Of a stretch of DNA of 64,000 nt, positions 36,042-49,600 are shown piece by piece. The position numbers and the translations under genes are program-made. Below the pieces are notes generated by a model. The model was not told the DNA's origin. It saw only the letters and a list, made by a program, of their open reading frames with translations, and did no database searches. This stretch comes from Paramacrobiotus metropolitanus (lineage: Eukaryota; Tardigrada; Eutardigrada; Parachela; Macrobiotidae). The stretch spans positions 1 through 64,000 of the forward strand of contig NW_026570422.1 in the NCBI RefSeq assembly GCF_019649055.1. Direction: 5' to 3'. Every line of letters begins with the position of its first letter. The first letter of the stretch is position 1.

Positions 36042-39000
36042 ATGGATCACGAAGCAGATTTGCGAGTTAAAGATGGCGATGGTCCTGCATCACAAGCCCA
36101 TCTGGATGCAATCTTTGGCCAGTTTCAAGATAAGGATCCTATTTTGGATTTTCCCAAATTTCAGAATGCACAGCCTGTTAAAAGAGGATCTGGCATCTTG
36201 TCGAATGTTCGCGAAGAACGCATCATGGCTCGGCGCAAGCGGTTGGAGCAACGTCTGGCTCGCCAAGATCAGTGCGTTCGACAATTACGATCGCTTCAAC
36301 CTTTTGTATTTATGTTGCTTTCCTATAAAGAGCATAGTGCACCTCGCTCTGTGGTTGCAGAAAGTCTAACACGGAGGAACAGATCGAAGATCAGCACGAA
36401 GAGAAAAAGACAGCCAGGATGCCATCCTTTGCACCAGTGGCGGAAAGCGCAAAGGTCACTTCATAAACCCGCTTGTATATGCAGCGTTCTCTAGGCAAAA
36501 GTTTCCTATGACAGAACTTCCGGAGAAACGTTGCGAAACAAGAAGACGTCCTCCATGGTTTCGTTAAAACTGTATGCCACCGTCGAATCCAGCGACGTCG
36601 TGCCGTTCGCCAACATCTCGCCTTATTAGAGCAACGCATCAAGGAGAATAAAGCCTTAAGCTCCCAACGAATGCAAGCCAAATTCCGGAAGTATTCTGAA
36701 ATCGGTCATAAAACGTTGGCACTGGATGAAGTAAGTTACAATCAATCATTACAATCGGAGGAGTTATTCTTATTCGTTGATGATAGTTGGTGATGCTCCT
36801 AGAAAAATATCGGAAATACGGTCAAGAGCTGGTCAAATCGAAACAATCGTTTGTCGAGGAGATTGAAGATGAACTGAAAAGCCTGGATGATAATTTTACT
36901 CGCATACTGCGAACATATCAGAGGGACATTGATGGAGTTAGGAAGAAGGCTTGGGAGTTTTGCACGAAGCTGGCGGCATTTGGAAGGAAAGAAATTTACG
37001 AATTAAACGTAACTACGTGAAACTTCTGGAGAATTAGAATCGCTTCCTAATTATATTATGTAATGCAACCAATATCTTGCAGAAAATTGTGATCGGGATT
37101 GAACACGACTACACAAGGAAGGTTAACGGCCTGTGGGAACAAGGTTACGCCCAAGTCAGAGCGAAAGATGTAAGACCAAGTAGGTATTACATTTTATACG
37201 GTATCTCATAACCATCATGTTAACTGCTGTATATTTTCGTTAATTCCATCTTGTGCATAATTATTTGGGCTGTGAAGTTAGCGGTGGAAGTATTTTGGCT
37301 AATTTTGCCAGAAACGGAAGTTAATACAGTATGTGAAATTTCATAGGATGCGATTACTGTCCAAAGGGAAGAGTTACTAGACGAAATACTGGGCAACATG
37401 AAGGTCCTCCGCACAGCGAAACTGGATGCTTATATGGATGTAAAGATGATCCTGGATAACGACATTGTCGTAAGTGAAAACCCAAACGATATGTCACTTC
37501 TAGGTGAAGGAACGTACATGTTTGCCGTTTTGCAGTTAATGACGGAGCAACTGCAGAACATGCGAGCCAGCTTCCTGGTTAATGCTGAGAAGCTGGATTA
37601 CAATTTGGAAATTCTCCAACTGCGCGAAGAGGAATCGATGAAAACCAAGAATAAACAGAAACGCATCATCACAAAGTATGGAATATACTCATAGTTTATA
37701 ATGATCGATATTCTACCTGTAATAATGGTTCAAAGATATCGTTAATAGGATTCAAGATGAATTAGCGCGTGCAACCAATGAATTACGATCAGCGGAGAAG
37801 CGAACCCGTGCAAAATTAGTTAAGTACAAGAACCACTACATTGAACAAACGAAAGAGCTGATTCAAATGCACGAAACGCATGAGTAAGTGTTGTTGTTGT
37901 TGAGCGCTTGTACCGTTGTACGCATCAATAATAACCGGTATACACGCGACACGCATCCGATAAACGGTGCAAAGTGCACCGGCGGTTATGTAAGCCGGCA
38001 GCACGGTGCTCGTGTTGAGCGTAAAAATATCAATTGATTTTCACGGCATATGCGAGATAGCCGAGTTGGTAGCACTTATGGCTGTAAGTCGACAGACTCC
38101 GCGTTCGAGCCCCCATCTTGGCTCATTTTCCGTGAGTTCAAACCAACCTGAGGACGTAGAACCAACCTAGCCAGCCGATGTAAAAGTCATTTCAAAACCG
38201 GCTTTAATAAGTGTAGTTGGGTGCGATTCCCGACATCTCGCTTACTTTTTATCCAATTACTAAATGTGCTATTAGGTTAGAGACATTTTTTGGCTTAACT
38301 TTTAAAGTAAAACCAATAGACTTGTCAAAAATTTTGGCGCTGATCTATGGCTTTTTTCGTGCGTTTAACTTTTTGAATCAACGTGTTCTTGAAATAATTG
38401 TACTTTGCACTTGATAGTGAACTGCACGAATTTGCATACGGTAGTTAAAACGAAGCTGAAATTTAAAGAAAAATTAACTGATGTTGGCGGTAACATTTAC
38501 ATGACTGCCCTTACAGAGAATCAGTTGGAAAAGAATGGGCCATGTTTCGGGATTGCTGGATATCCAATGAACTTGCAATACGAGACACATTCCGAAGCCT
38601 GGTGCTTATTGATCGCTTCATCACTGAAGAAGTGTGCAATCGCACATGGTCACCGCCACCTTTGTACGTTTCAGCAACCCCTGTTTAAGCAGTAAACTCA
38701 TTCATACTTCATAGTGACTAGTTAGTGATTGTTATTGTTTCGCGGACACACAAAAGCAATAGACCTGTAGGTTATTTTACCACCGAAAAACAATTTTTTA
38801 TTGTGTAGATTCTTTCTCTCCCACATCGGACCAATTCACGCTCCACGATGGCGGCAGCTGCTGGCTACGTGGAGCAGCTACTACGAGCAACTCCAGGCGC
38901 AAGCGTGCGCAACCACCGAGCCCATGATCTCCCATGAAACGGCGTATGTCTATCAGTTGCATAAGCAATGCTGGAACATTCTCAATACCAAAAGCAAACG

Positions 39001-40403
39001 GCTCAGCATGTTCCGGTCGCTGTCGCTGGTGCGCCGGTTCCACTCTCCTGGCACCAACCTGCAGAATAAGATGAGCAGTGTGCAGAAAGCAGCGGTGGCA
39101 TTGCCGTCACATATCCTCGGCCCGGTATTGCGCTGGATTCTTAACCATCTGGATTTCTTCAACGAGGACTACACGATGGACGTGATGAATCAGCTGCACT
39201 GGCAGGACAAATTTTGTTTCCAGGTATGACTAGTGTTACTCTTATTCGTGACGGTTGTTTTTACAAATGTGGTTGTAACCTTCAAGCGTTTCGTAACCGC
39301 ATACAGTATCTTTAAAGTAGTTTTTCTCAACTAACTAGCACTCTTGAATGCCATAAGTCTCATCCATTAAGAAATATTTAATATCTTGTCAGTAAAATAG
39401 TATGAGTTTACAAATTGCTTACGGTAATATTAGTAATCTTTTGTAATCGAAATTTTGCACATGTAATATACGCGTGCTAATTAAGCAGATGGACGATACA
39501 TATTATGGTCTTGTGGCTACAGGTGGAAGCTTTCCTTAACGAGTTCAAGGATTTGCATTATGAAGATCTGTGTGAGTTGGCCATGTTCTTTCTGCGCTTC
39601 AGCCGGTACGCAAATGCCAAGCAGGCCCGCAACGAAGTTGTGGATGTCAATGGCCCCGAAGTGCAGGACATGCTCAGGAACGTAACCGAAGAAGAATTAC
39701 GCGACGCCAGGATCGAGTTCAATGATGTCTTCGTGGCACTGGCAGCGTTCATGGATTACAAGGAAACCAAAGTGTATGTATCTGCAGCTGCATCGCTTCC
39801 TTTAACAAATTTCAGCTTTCGTTTTCATTTTGATTCTACACGTACTTTTAATTCGGTCGGTAATAACACAGCGTTTTTACTACTGCAGAGTCCATGCAGT
39901 AGATTATAATCTTGTGAAGGCGAAAGGTAAAGGTCGCGATCCATCAGCCGATAAAGAATACCTGGCGCAGTACTTAACGGCATTCGATTTGGAGAAGAAG
40001 GCCATCGAATGGGAGCAGCTGATGTATGGAATTCGCAAGGAAGCGTAAGTGACTTCATGGCACATAAAAAGCACGTGACTTTTAAAATGGCATGTGTGAA
40101 TATTCAGCTTTCTGATGTTTATGCAGACAAATTTCGGACAACAAATTGAAATTAGCCACGCAAACCCGGCTCTTGCGAGAGCGGAATCAGCGCCTCAAGC
40201 AAATCATGCACACCCAGCTGTCGATTAATCTGCAGCCGAGTCCCCATGACGATTATTCCAAGTTCATCTTTCCCCCGTTGTGGTCCAAGATGGACGAGGT
40301 AGCGCGTGAGCTCAGCTTGGAAGTGTCGAAAAAGCCGCATCCTGTGCCGAGATTTAAGCCCCACCGGCGCGTGTCTTTTGACAACTTAGCCATCAAAATG
40401 TGA
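36042..40403 (+). CDS. DRC1: DRC1, dynein regulatory complex subunit 1
   Basis: Exons: 36042-36271, 36361-36454, 36515-36730, 36787-37008, 37083-37169, 37347-37469, 37536-37675, 37749-37883, 38809-39223, 39523-39773, 39889-40044, 40127-40403; 781 aa (human 740). DRC1 is a core coiled-coil subunit of the nexin link, joining neighbouring doublets and regulating inner arms. Evidence: near-continuous coiled coil through exons 1-8; the diagnostic block AEKLDYNLEILQLREEES; and the C-terminal helix EWEQLMYGIRKEAQISDNKL followed by the short end domain. A 66-bp intron at 37470-37535 is open in frame, but splicing it restores exact family spacing. The segment that usually follows exon 8 is not recognisable: exon 9 instead starts FFLSHIGPIHAPRWR, so one region has diverged or an exon was missed in the 38-kb intron. 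Confidence 0.9.
38051..38125 (+). repeat. tRNA-like sequence, probably a tRNA-derived SINE remnant
   Basis: tagccgagttggtagca (38058-38074) matches a pol III A box and gcgttcgagcccc (38101-38113) a B box, at tRNA spacing. An acttA/taagt stem lies between them. Acceptor and T stems do not pair properly, so it is not a working tRNA. It sits in the 925-bp intron after DRC1 exon 8. Confidence 0.5.
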
Positions 40404-40688
40404 ATTCTTTAGCAGTTTCTTAGTAACTTTATTTAGCTGCTTTTTGATAACGTTGACCTAACTGTTTGGAAGATTGTTATCACAAAAGCGAAACTGGTAG
40501 TTTTCGACTTTTCGTGGAAGATCTGCACAAGCGGCGCATATCGAAACAGTAAAAACGGATGACAACCGGCAACATGAGCTTATTTCTTTTTTCGAATTTA
40601 TTCACACAATTCTGTACTTAATAATTACGATACTTAACCACGCCTGCACTACAAAAATAGAGAACTAACTAGTTAATCCATAAAAAAA
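40404..40688. other. convergent spacer between DRC1 and kinase
   Basis: 285 bp tail-to-tail between DRC1 (+) and the kinase gene (-). No feature beyond 3' UTRs. Confidence 0.5.
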
Positions 40689-43600
40689 TCAAACAACCGT
40701 GCCCAGTGTGGGAATGAGCACCTGCTGCAAATGATCACAGTCCATCTTATAGAAAAACAACCCAATCTCCATAATTACATAGCGATAACACGGCCAGTAA
40801 AAATAATCCGCCACGGCTTTCTGCAGCGCTGTCTTCTTCTCCCCCTTCACCGTCTGACCGCGTATCTGTTCCATAACCAATTCAAACTTCCGCAGCTCAA
40901 ACAACAACCGATTCATCTTCATCAGCGTGGCGTAAATCTCATCCATATGCGACACGGACGCCGACCGCGAGCTGGTCAAATCTTTCATATACCGTTTGTA
41001 TATCCGCAGGAAGACTCGCGGCATCCGCAGTCCGAAGACTTTTGCGTACGACTCTTCCATTCCATCCAGTAAATCTTTAGTCAGGGTCGACAATGCGTCT
41101 GGCTTCTTGGAAACATTATCCGCTTTAGCACTGATGGCTAACGGCGTGTATGGGCAAATGCCATCAAAGAACGCCATGACCTTTTCCACAACCAGCAGAT
41201 ATTCCTCACTGGATATCGATAGGACGAAATCCTCGCAGATCCGCATCAGATCGGCGAAATAGATCATGACCTTGCTTAGAAGGAGCCCTTCCGGTCCACG
41301 GCGCGCTTCCGGATCACAGAAGCGATTCCCGTCACAATCCCAGTACAGACGCTGTTTGGCTGTATCCAGCTCCTTCTGCTTCCCGGCCAACAACTTCTTG
41401 ACGTATTCAATCTTTTTGAAAACCTTTTGCGGGGCGCTGACATTCAGTACAAACTGGGATAGGTCCTGGAGATGGCGGAGGAACTCCGGGGCCACATGTC
41501 GGGATTTCTCGTGACAGATCCCGGCTATCACTGAAATGTACGCTTCGATGGTCTGCCACAAATCCAATACAACAGCGCGTAGCTGGGTCTTCATTTGCTG
41601 GTGCTCAGCCAATAAACTGAAACTGGCAGATTTGCAGACTTCTTCGCCGAACTGGGGAAACGGCGGGTGGGGTGGTAGTTGGATAGCAGATAACAAACAC
41701 CTCAAAAATGCCACTTTCGTCTGCTCAGTTTCAATGGCTACAGATGTGGTGGAGATATCGGGTTTCTTTTGCTCCGATTCGTGATCGCCGGCTTCATCCA
41801 CACTGCGATGTTCCGGCCCCGATTCGGTGGTAGTCGACGCATGCGACGACAATATCGAAGGGATCCGCTTTAACTTCTTACCGATCTTCCGCTGAAGGAA
41901 ATGCTGCTGCATCCATAGTACGGTTAGCATGACCTTTGCCAGCTTATGCCGGCTGTGTGATGCTTCCGCCAGATCCTTCTGAAGATCTTTGTTCGGTTCC
42001 TGTGAAACACAGAGATTCTCTAGTTCCTCTTCGGAATATCCTTTCAACGCGTCGCTATGCCGCTTCGTCTTCCGCAGCATCTCCACCGCTTCTCTTATCG
42101 GATTCATCGTCCGGCGATTCCGATCGATGGCCTCAATTGACCACTGGAGTTTCGGCTGACCGGGATGATAGCGAAACGGCACCACCGGATTCCACTCACT
42201 GGCTAACGCATCCTTGATGTTTTCGATCAATGGTTTCTCATTATACGTCGTCTCAAACGCGGTAACCAGAGCGTAGGAGAGGCAGCGGGGTGTGGCGTCG
42301 TGGAAAGGCAGGCGAATCTTCTTATCCCGAATGCGGCGTTCCCGGCGCTCAATGGCCGGCTTATCGCTATCGCGGGGCCGTGGTTCGTACCAAGGGATGC
42401 TGTCGGCGGAAATGGTCATCAGTGTGTAGAGCAGGGATTCCACGTCGTCGCGAGAGCTCTGCGGTTGGCGGAGGTGGTTGCGGATGGAAGTGTACATGAA
42501 GGTGCCGTCGAAGGAGTCGCGCTGCTTAATGAAGTTCCAGTCTTTGTTGAATCTGATGCTGAGGCCGAGATCGATTATCACAGGTTCGCTGCTTTCTTCT
42601 CGCACACAAATCTGAAAGAGCATAAAAAACTTCATAAGCAGCAATCGCTGGCTGACTAGCACAAAAACGGTATTAACATCAACGGCAACAAGCATAAGGA
42701 AAAAAGGTATACAAAATATTGTTATATACTGCAGATTTCAAAAGCAATTTTAATCGCAAAAAGAGGTTTAGTCAAAGGATTCGGAGTCAAGAATTTCTTC
42801 ACCCAACAAGAACAAAGAGAATGCTTTTAGGGATTATCATTAAATCCAAAATAAAAAACAAAGAAGACTGCAACTTTGGAATTTGCTTCAATCTTTCTTT
42901 TCTTCGCATTTAGTACGCCATATTTTAGTATTAGATATGCTATATTTTAGCGGAAGAAGCGTCGTAATCAGTTATATAATGAACGTTTGTTTTGCCGTAG
43001 GATTTCGCAAAAGAACCACCAGTCACGCTAGCGGGGAAAGTTATTTCATACAAGTGCAGGGGTACCACAAATGTTATTCTACGTTATTCCCGAATAAATT
43101 ACAGTAAAAATAATCCAATGTTCGCATCGCAAACGCTTGAAATGCAATAACCGACTTATTTTAGCCGTCGCTGTTCAAGGAGCAAAGAATCGGATAATGC
43201 AGTTAGTGCTGCGGCGTTACATACGAATAGCGAGAAGATTTCTAGTGCGGAAAAAAAGCGGAATACACCGCGTTAATAAACCGTCTACCATCTGCAGAAT
43301 TCGTCTAGCAAATAGAATAAGATACTAATTATTTAACACGAGCAACGTTAGGCCAACCTTACGTTTGCAGGCTTGAGATCATGATGTATGTAGCCGAGAT
43401 CATGCATGGCCGCCAGACTGTCCAGTAGCTTAGCCGCAATTCGGCTGAGGGTGACCTTATCCACGGGCCCGTTGGCTTCCACTAAGGTTTCCAAATCGGG
43501 TCCGATATACTCGGTCACCATGTACCGCTTATTGGCCAGCCAGCCCAATTCGCCTGTACTACACTGGTGTAGTTTGGGAAAGCCTTCCACCGTCTGCAGT

Positions 43601-46600
43601 GCCTGCAGCACGGTGGCCTCCCATTCCAGATCCTCGCCCGGCGCATCTTGGACCTTAAGGGCGGTAACGATACCACTATCCGGTTGTTTCCATCGATAAC
43701 TGCAGACATACAGCCAATTTAAAGGACATTCTTTGTGATGGCGCGGTTTCGTAGGATGCATGCAAAGTGTACGCATGTTCGCACATGGGTAGCACGCAGT
43801 GTACTATTCAAATGAAGCTCTCACTTTCAGAGAACCGTTTGCGTGCTCCGAGCTTTGCGCCATAAACTCAGAGAGAATGTCCAAGTTAGGACATTAGTGG
43901 ATTGGTTCTGAACCACATGGCACCACCAAGGAACCACAAGTGAACCAAGTCCTCTTACTTGCCGACATGCTTGCACACTACCCCTGTACCCCGTGAACCA
44001 ATGGAACCAATGGAACCTAATGGAACCACCATGGAACCACAAGTGAACCAAGTCCGCTCTTACTTGCGGACATGCCTGCACACTAATTTCTGTATCCCGT
44101 GAACCAATGGAACCAATGGAACCTAATGGAATTACCATGGAACCACAAGTGAACCAAGTCCTCTTACTTGCCGACATGCCTGCACACTACCTCTGTATCC
44201 CGTGAACCAATGGAACCAATGGAACCTAATGGAACCACCATGGAACCACAAGTGAACCAAGTCCGCTCTTACTTGCGGACATGCCTGCACACTAATTTCT
44301 GTATCCCGTGAACCAATGGAACCAATGGAACCTAATGGAATTACCATGGAACCACAAGTGAACCAAGTCCTCTTACTTGCCGACATGCTTGCACACTACC
44401 CCTGTACCCCGTGAACCAATGGAACCAATGGAACCTAATGGAACCACCATGGAACCACAAGTGAACCAAGTCCGCTCTTACTTGCGGACATGCCTGCACA
44501 CTAATTTCTGTATCCCGTGAACCAATGGAACCAATGGAACCTAATGGAATTACCATGGAACCACAAGTGAACCAAGTCCGCTCTTACTTGCCGACATGCT
44601 TGCACACTACCTCTGTACCCAGTGAACCAATGGAACCAATGGAACCTAATGGAACCACCATGGAACCACAAGTGAACCAAGTCCGCTCTTACTTGCCGAC
44701 ATGCCTGCACACTACCTCTGTATCCCGTTAACCAATGGAACCAATGGAACCTAATGGAACCACCATGGAACCACAAGTGAACCAAGTCCGCTCTTACTTG
44801 CCGACATGCCTGCACACTACCTCTGTATTCCGTGAACCAATGGAACCAATGGAACCACCATGGAACCACAAGTGAACCAAGTCCGCTCTTACTTGCCGAC
44901 ATGCCTGCACACTACCTCTGTATTCCGTGAACCAATGGAACCAATGGAACCTAATGGAACCACCATGGAACCACAAGTGAACCAAGTCCGCTCTTACTTG
45001 CCGACATGCCTGCACACTACCTCTGTATCCCGTTAACCAATGGAACCAATGGAACCTAATGGAACCACCATGGAACCACAAGTGAACCAAGTCCGCTCTT
45101 ACTTGCCGACATGCCTGCACACTACCTCTGTATTCCGTGAACCAATGGAACCAATGGAACCTAATGGAACCACCATGGAACCACAAGTGAACCAAGTCCG
45201 CTCTTATTGGTAGACGAGCTTGCACGTTACCTCTGTACGCCGTGAATTTGGCGAAGTTGCTTTTTTTATAATAACTGCAAGTGTCGTCATTGTTTTGCGT
45301 ATTTTGTAGTTGGCGAGCTAGGTAAATTGAGTTTTGTCGTAATATTTGGTATTTGTTTTGATAACGTAAGAAAAGATAATATTTACGAGAATGACGTTTT
45401 CCTATGTGCTCTCTTGGCTGGTAATGGTCATTGCAAGTTCATTTCTGCAATGTAGACGCTTTGGCATTCAAAATCCGTACCCAACAGACAACAAAAGTAT
45501 GAAACACCGGGCCGTAAAAAAAGTTCCAAGGCGCCCGCAATTTGCGTGCCGGTCATGTTCGCATCAAATGCCGATATGGCAATAAGAATGTATTTCTCAG
45601 CATTTAAATTTCATTGTTACACATTTTCTGCACAGTTGAATTCGTGCTGGAGAGACGCAGCAAGCCACTTTTACTGACACCGCTGGTACTTACTATTTAG
45701 TTTTTGCGCTACTGCCCAATGAGTTAATTTTTCTAATTTTTTCGGCCGTGAGTAACCAGTGGTGACTTCGATGACCACTGAACCATGATCATTAAGAAGA
45801 GCAAAGTTAGTACGATTTTGTGATTGCGCATGCACATTTTTACCTTGCATGCAGATTTGTACACTCCAGGCTTAAAACAGTAGCACACTCATTTGTACCA
45901 AATCAGGAACAGAATTTTTCAAAGATCGCAGTCGGACGGTGTCCGGCTACGTGTGTTTGAACTGCTCATCTTTAGATAAAGTCCTAAGCATACATGGTGT
46001 TTTTTTTTTCATAATTATCTGATGCGGGACTCATTTGGCTATTAGCCAAGGAAACCGCGAACCCGTTCAGCTCCGTTTTGATCACTTCAGGCAACCACCG
46101 GACTCAACGAGGATCTAGTTAATCAGTGTCTTAGTTTTTATCTTGCTCTTCAGCATCCCTAGAGGCAGCTCCCTGATCGATTATTTGTCTCACAAATTAT
46201 CAATAGTTTAGTCTACTGTCTAACACTACTTTAATCCTGCACTTAAACAAATTTTATGCAAATACCAGCGATCGAATACTGCAGAGACTTTATACAGCAT
46301 AAATCGAGAATTTTCTCGAACAACATTTTTGCACTATGCAGAACTATGCACACAAAATTTGTCCGAGGCACGCGTGTGTAGCCGGCAGGAAGGTTGACGT
46401 TCAATGAAGGACATCAGCCTTTTTCTAAAGGTCATCAACCTTTTCACCAACCTTTCGGTCTTTTCCTAAAGGTCATTAACCTTTCCATCAGCCGTTTTGC
46501 CGAACGTCGTCAACATTTGTTTAATGATCTTCAATCATTCTGCCGAAGATCTTCAAGCTTTAAGGCTCTCATGTTTTCTGTACAGTAAAGGTCTCAGAGA

Positions 46601-49600
46601 CACAGGACAGGGCACGCCATAAAGGGGCAAAAACACGGCCGCACTTTGCGGTTGCTTTATTCGGCATTTTGTTTCGGAAATTTCGCCTAGTTGTTACAGG
46701 CTGCCAACCGTAAGACATACTGCCAGTGCCGTTTGCAGCATCGGCAGGGCACGATCGCAGATCAAACACAAACATATCGTAATTATCGAATGAGAGCCCC
46801 AAATATTTCAAACGCCTCACGTGGTGGGCTCCAATTACGGGCATGGGCTTGTATTTCGGAGGGGGCTTCAATTTTTCAAACTAACTTTTTTGGCGTTCGC
46901 TAACATGGGCTATATAGCATTTAATTAAGCCCATGGGCTATATTTCGGGGGGAGCTTATAATTCGATAATTACGGTACGTCATTATGGTTAAGTGTGAGT
47001 GTCTGGTGATTGTGATTTATGGATATCGCACAAATTACAAACACGTATTCTATATATAGCGCTCGACTTGAAAGGCTCCTCTTAATGCATACGAGTATGC
47101 ATTTAAATTTCACCAGATATGAAATTTTTAAACACAAAAAACATTTTGCAAATCTGTTCGTTTCTTGAAAGCTGTTGTATCACGTAGTGCGATAGGAAAA
47201 AGGAAATCTGAAAGAACCCACAAGTCAGTTGCGCGCTTCCGTTAAATACTCGGTACACTGCCACATTAAGAGCGGTCTTATATAAATTGGTAAGGGCCGT
47301 TGTTAAGCGATGGATATGGCTTCTTTCGGCCAAAGCTTCTCACGCAAGAAGATTGCACATAAATCGGCAATGGCAAATCAAGGATACGGTAAAAAACATT
47401 GGGTGTGCTGGGCTACAAAACTGGCAGGTAACCAATCTTTCCCTACAGGTCATCAACCTTTCCCTTAAGGTCATCAGCCTTTCTGTAAAGGTCATCAAAC
47501 CTTTCTGCCGGCGACGAGCATTGATCTTATTGTGCTCACTGTAATTCATCGCGCGAAAAAATATTTCGCCACTCGGTTAAGTAATATGTCTACGATGTTC
47601 GTTGCTACCTGTTTGATCATAAGTATCTGTACTGTAAGCGGTTTAACTGATAAGGCGATACCCATTGTAAAAACTGTGAAATGTTTGCAATTGCGCAAAA
47701 GCTTAATAAATGGATGCCGCCACCGCTTTGGCAGAAAGGTGGATGCATCCGCACGCCTTTTGCGATTTGGTCGTTAAACAAGGCAAAGTCTGTTTTGGTC
47801 GTTTTTTAAATGAAATTTTGAGATACAAATGAGAAAACTTGCCACCGATTAATCGTAAAACGGAGTACTTTGTACTATTTTTCACATCCACGGAGAAATC
47901 TTTCTCCATTCTTAACTTTCTGCGGGACAACTCGCGGGTCTTGCTGCCCTTTCCGCGCGTTACGTTCCAGTAACAGGCCTTACGCAATCGAACACACAGA
48001 CGTCTTGTAATAAACAAAAACTAAACTATTTGCCTCCGCAAAATTAACGTAGATACACATAATGACTTCGAGGTAAATCAGTGAATGCCACTGGCGGAAA
48101 GGTGGAAGACCTTTACAGAAAGGTTGATGACCTTTGGTGAAAGGTTGATGTCCTGCCAGCCTTACAGCTCAACTCCCCATCATGTTTTTTTCCTTATGTT
48201 TGGCACTATAATACTTGTTTGCACGGTGTCCACAATCACCTTACGCTCGCACTTTACACGTACGTTTGTGTGTGATCTGCTATAGTGCCCTGCCGATGCT
48301 GAAAGCGCCAGTATGGGTTGTGAACTTGCGGCCGACTGCTGGCTGGCAGGAGCAGCTAGCCAAATAAATTCTCAAATAATAACTAGCCGAATAAATTTTC
48401 GAAATAACTAGCCCAACAAAGTACGCAATCGCAAAGAACGGCTGTGTTTTTGCCCGCTTATTGCGTGCCCCGGCCTGTGTCTCTGAGACCTTTGCTGTAC
48501 AGAAGCATGAGAGCCTTTCGAGAAAGGTTGAAGATAGCAGCAGAAAGATTCATGATCATGAAAAAATGTTGACGACGTTAGGCAGAAAGGCAGATGACCT
48601 TTAGGGAAAGGATAGTGGGAAGGTTGATGACCTGTAGAGAGAGGTCGATGACCTTCATAAAACGTCAACCATCAACCCGTCAACCTTGATGCTGGCTACA
48701 AGCGTGCAGTAAAATTTTAGACGCGGAAAGATGTTTTCGTTGGGTTGTTTCGTTGGGTTGTTTTCGTTGGAAACTCTAACAGTTGAATTGTCAACTTTGT
48801 CGCCGCATGAGGTCCGAATTTTCTCACTTTACGCGCTTGCATTTCCGTCGCTTTTGATCGGGATGAGCGGAAATGCAAAATTAGATAATCAGGATTTCGC
48901 GTTTCTAACTTCCAAATAATGATTCAAACAATGCGGTATCTATTTGTGCTGCTCCAAAATAATCACGGGCATTTAACGTGGATGCCCAAAGCACTGCATG
49001 GGACTGCGCAACTCGTCCGCTGGATTCAATAATGCCCGTCGCATTTACAAGGAAAAGATATTTTTGTACGATTGCATGTCGGCAAGTAAAACTACACCTG
49101 TGTTTCCAAGCTGGTTCCATTGGTTCACGTAGTGTGCAGGCATGTCGGCAAGTATGGTTCACTTGTGGTTCCCTGCCGGTTCCATTAGGTTCCATTGGTT
49201 CCATTGGTTCCGGGATACAGAGGTAGTGTGCAGGCATGTCGGCAAGTAAGAGCGGACTTGGTTCACTTGTGGTTCCATGGCGGTTCCATTAGGTTCCATT
49301 GGTTCCATTGGTTCCGGGATAAGAGGTAGTGTGCAGGCATGTCGGCAAGTAAGAGCGGACTTGGTTCACTTGTGGTTCCATGGTGGTTCCATTAGGTTCC
49401 ATTGGTTCCATTGGTTCACGGGATACAGAGGTAGTGTGCAGGCATGTCGGCAAGTAAGAGGACTTGGTTCACTTGTGGTTCCATGGTAATTCCATTAGGT
49501 TCCATTGGTTCCATTGGTTCACGGGATACAGAAATTAGTGTGCAGGCATGTCCGCAAGTAAGAGCGGACTTGGTTCACTTGTGGTTCCATGGTGGTTCCA

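Noticed and set aside
38051-38125. Functional tRNA gene
   Set aside because: A and B boxes are present, but acceptor and T stems do not pair.
43827-45225. Several open frames of 71-143 aa on the minus strand with WFHGGSIRFHWFHWF-type repeats
   Set aside because: Translations of the 106-bp tandem array. The same peptide appears in the inverted array on the other strand, and repeat length multiples explain the open frames.
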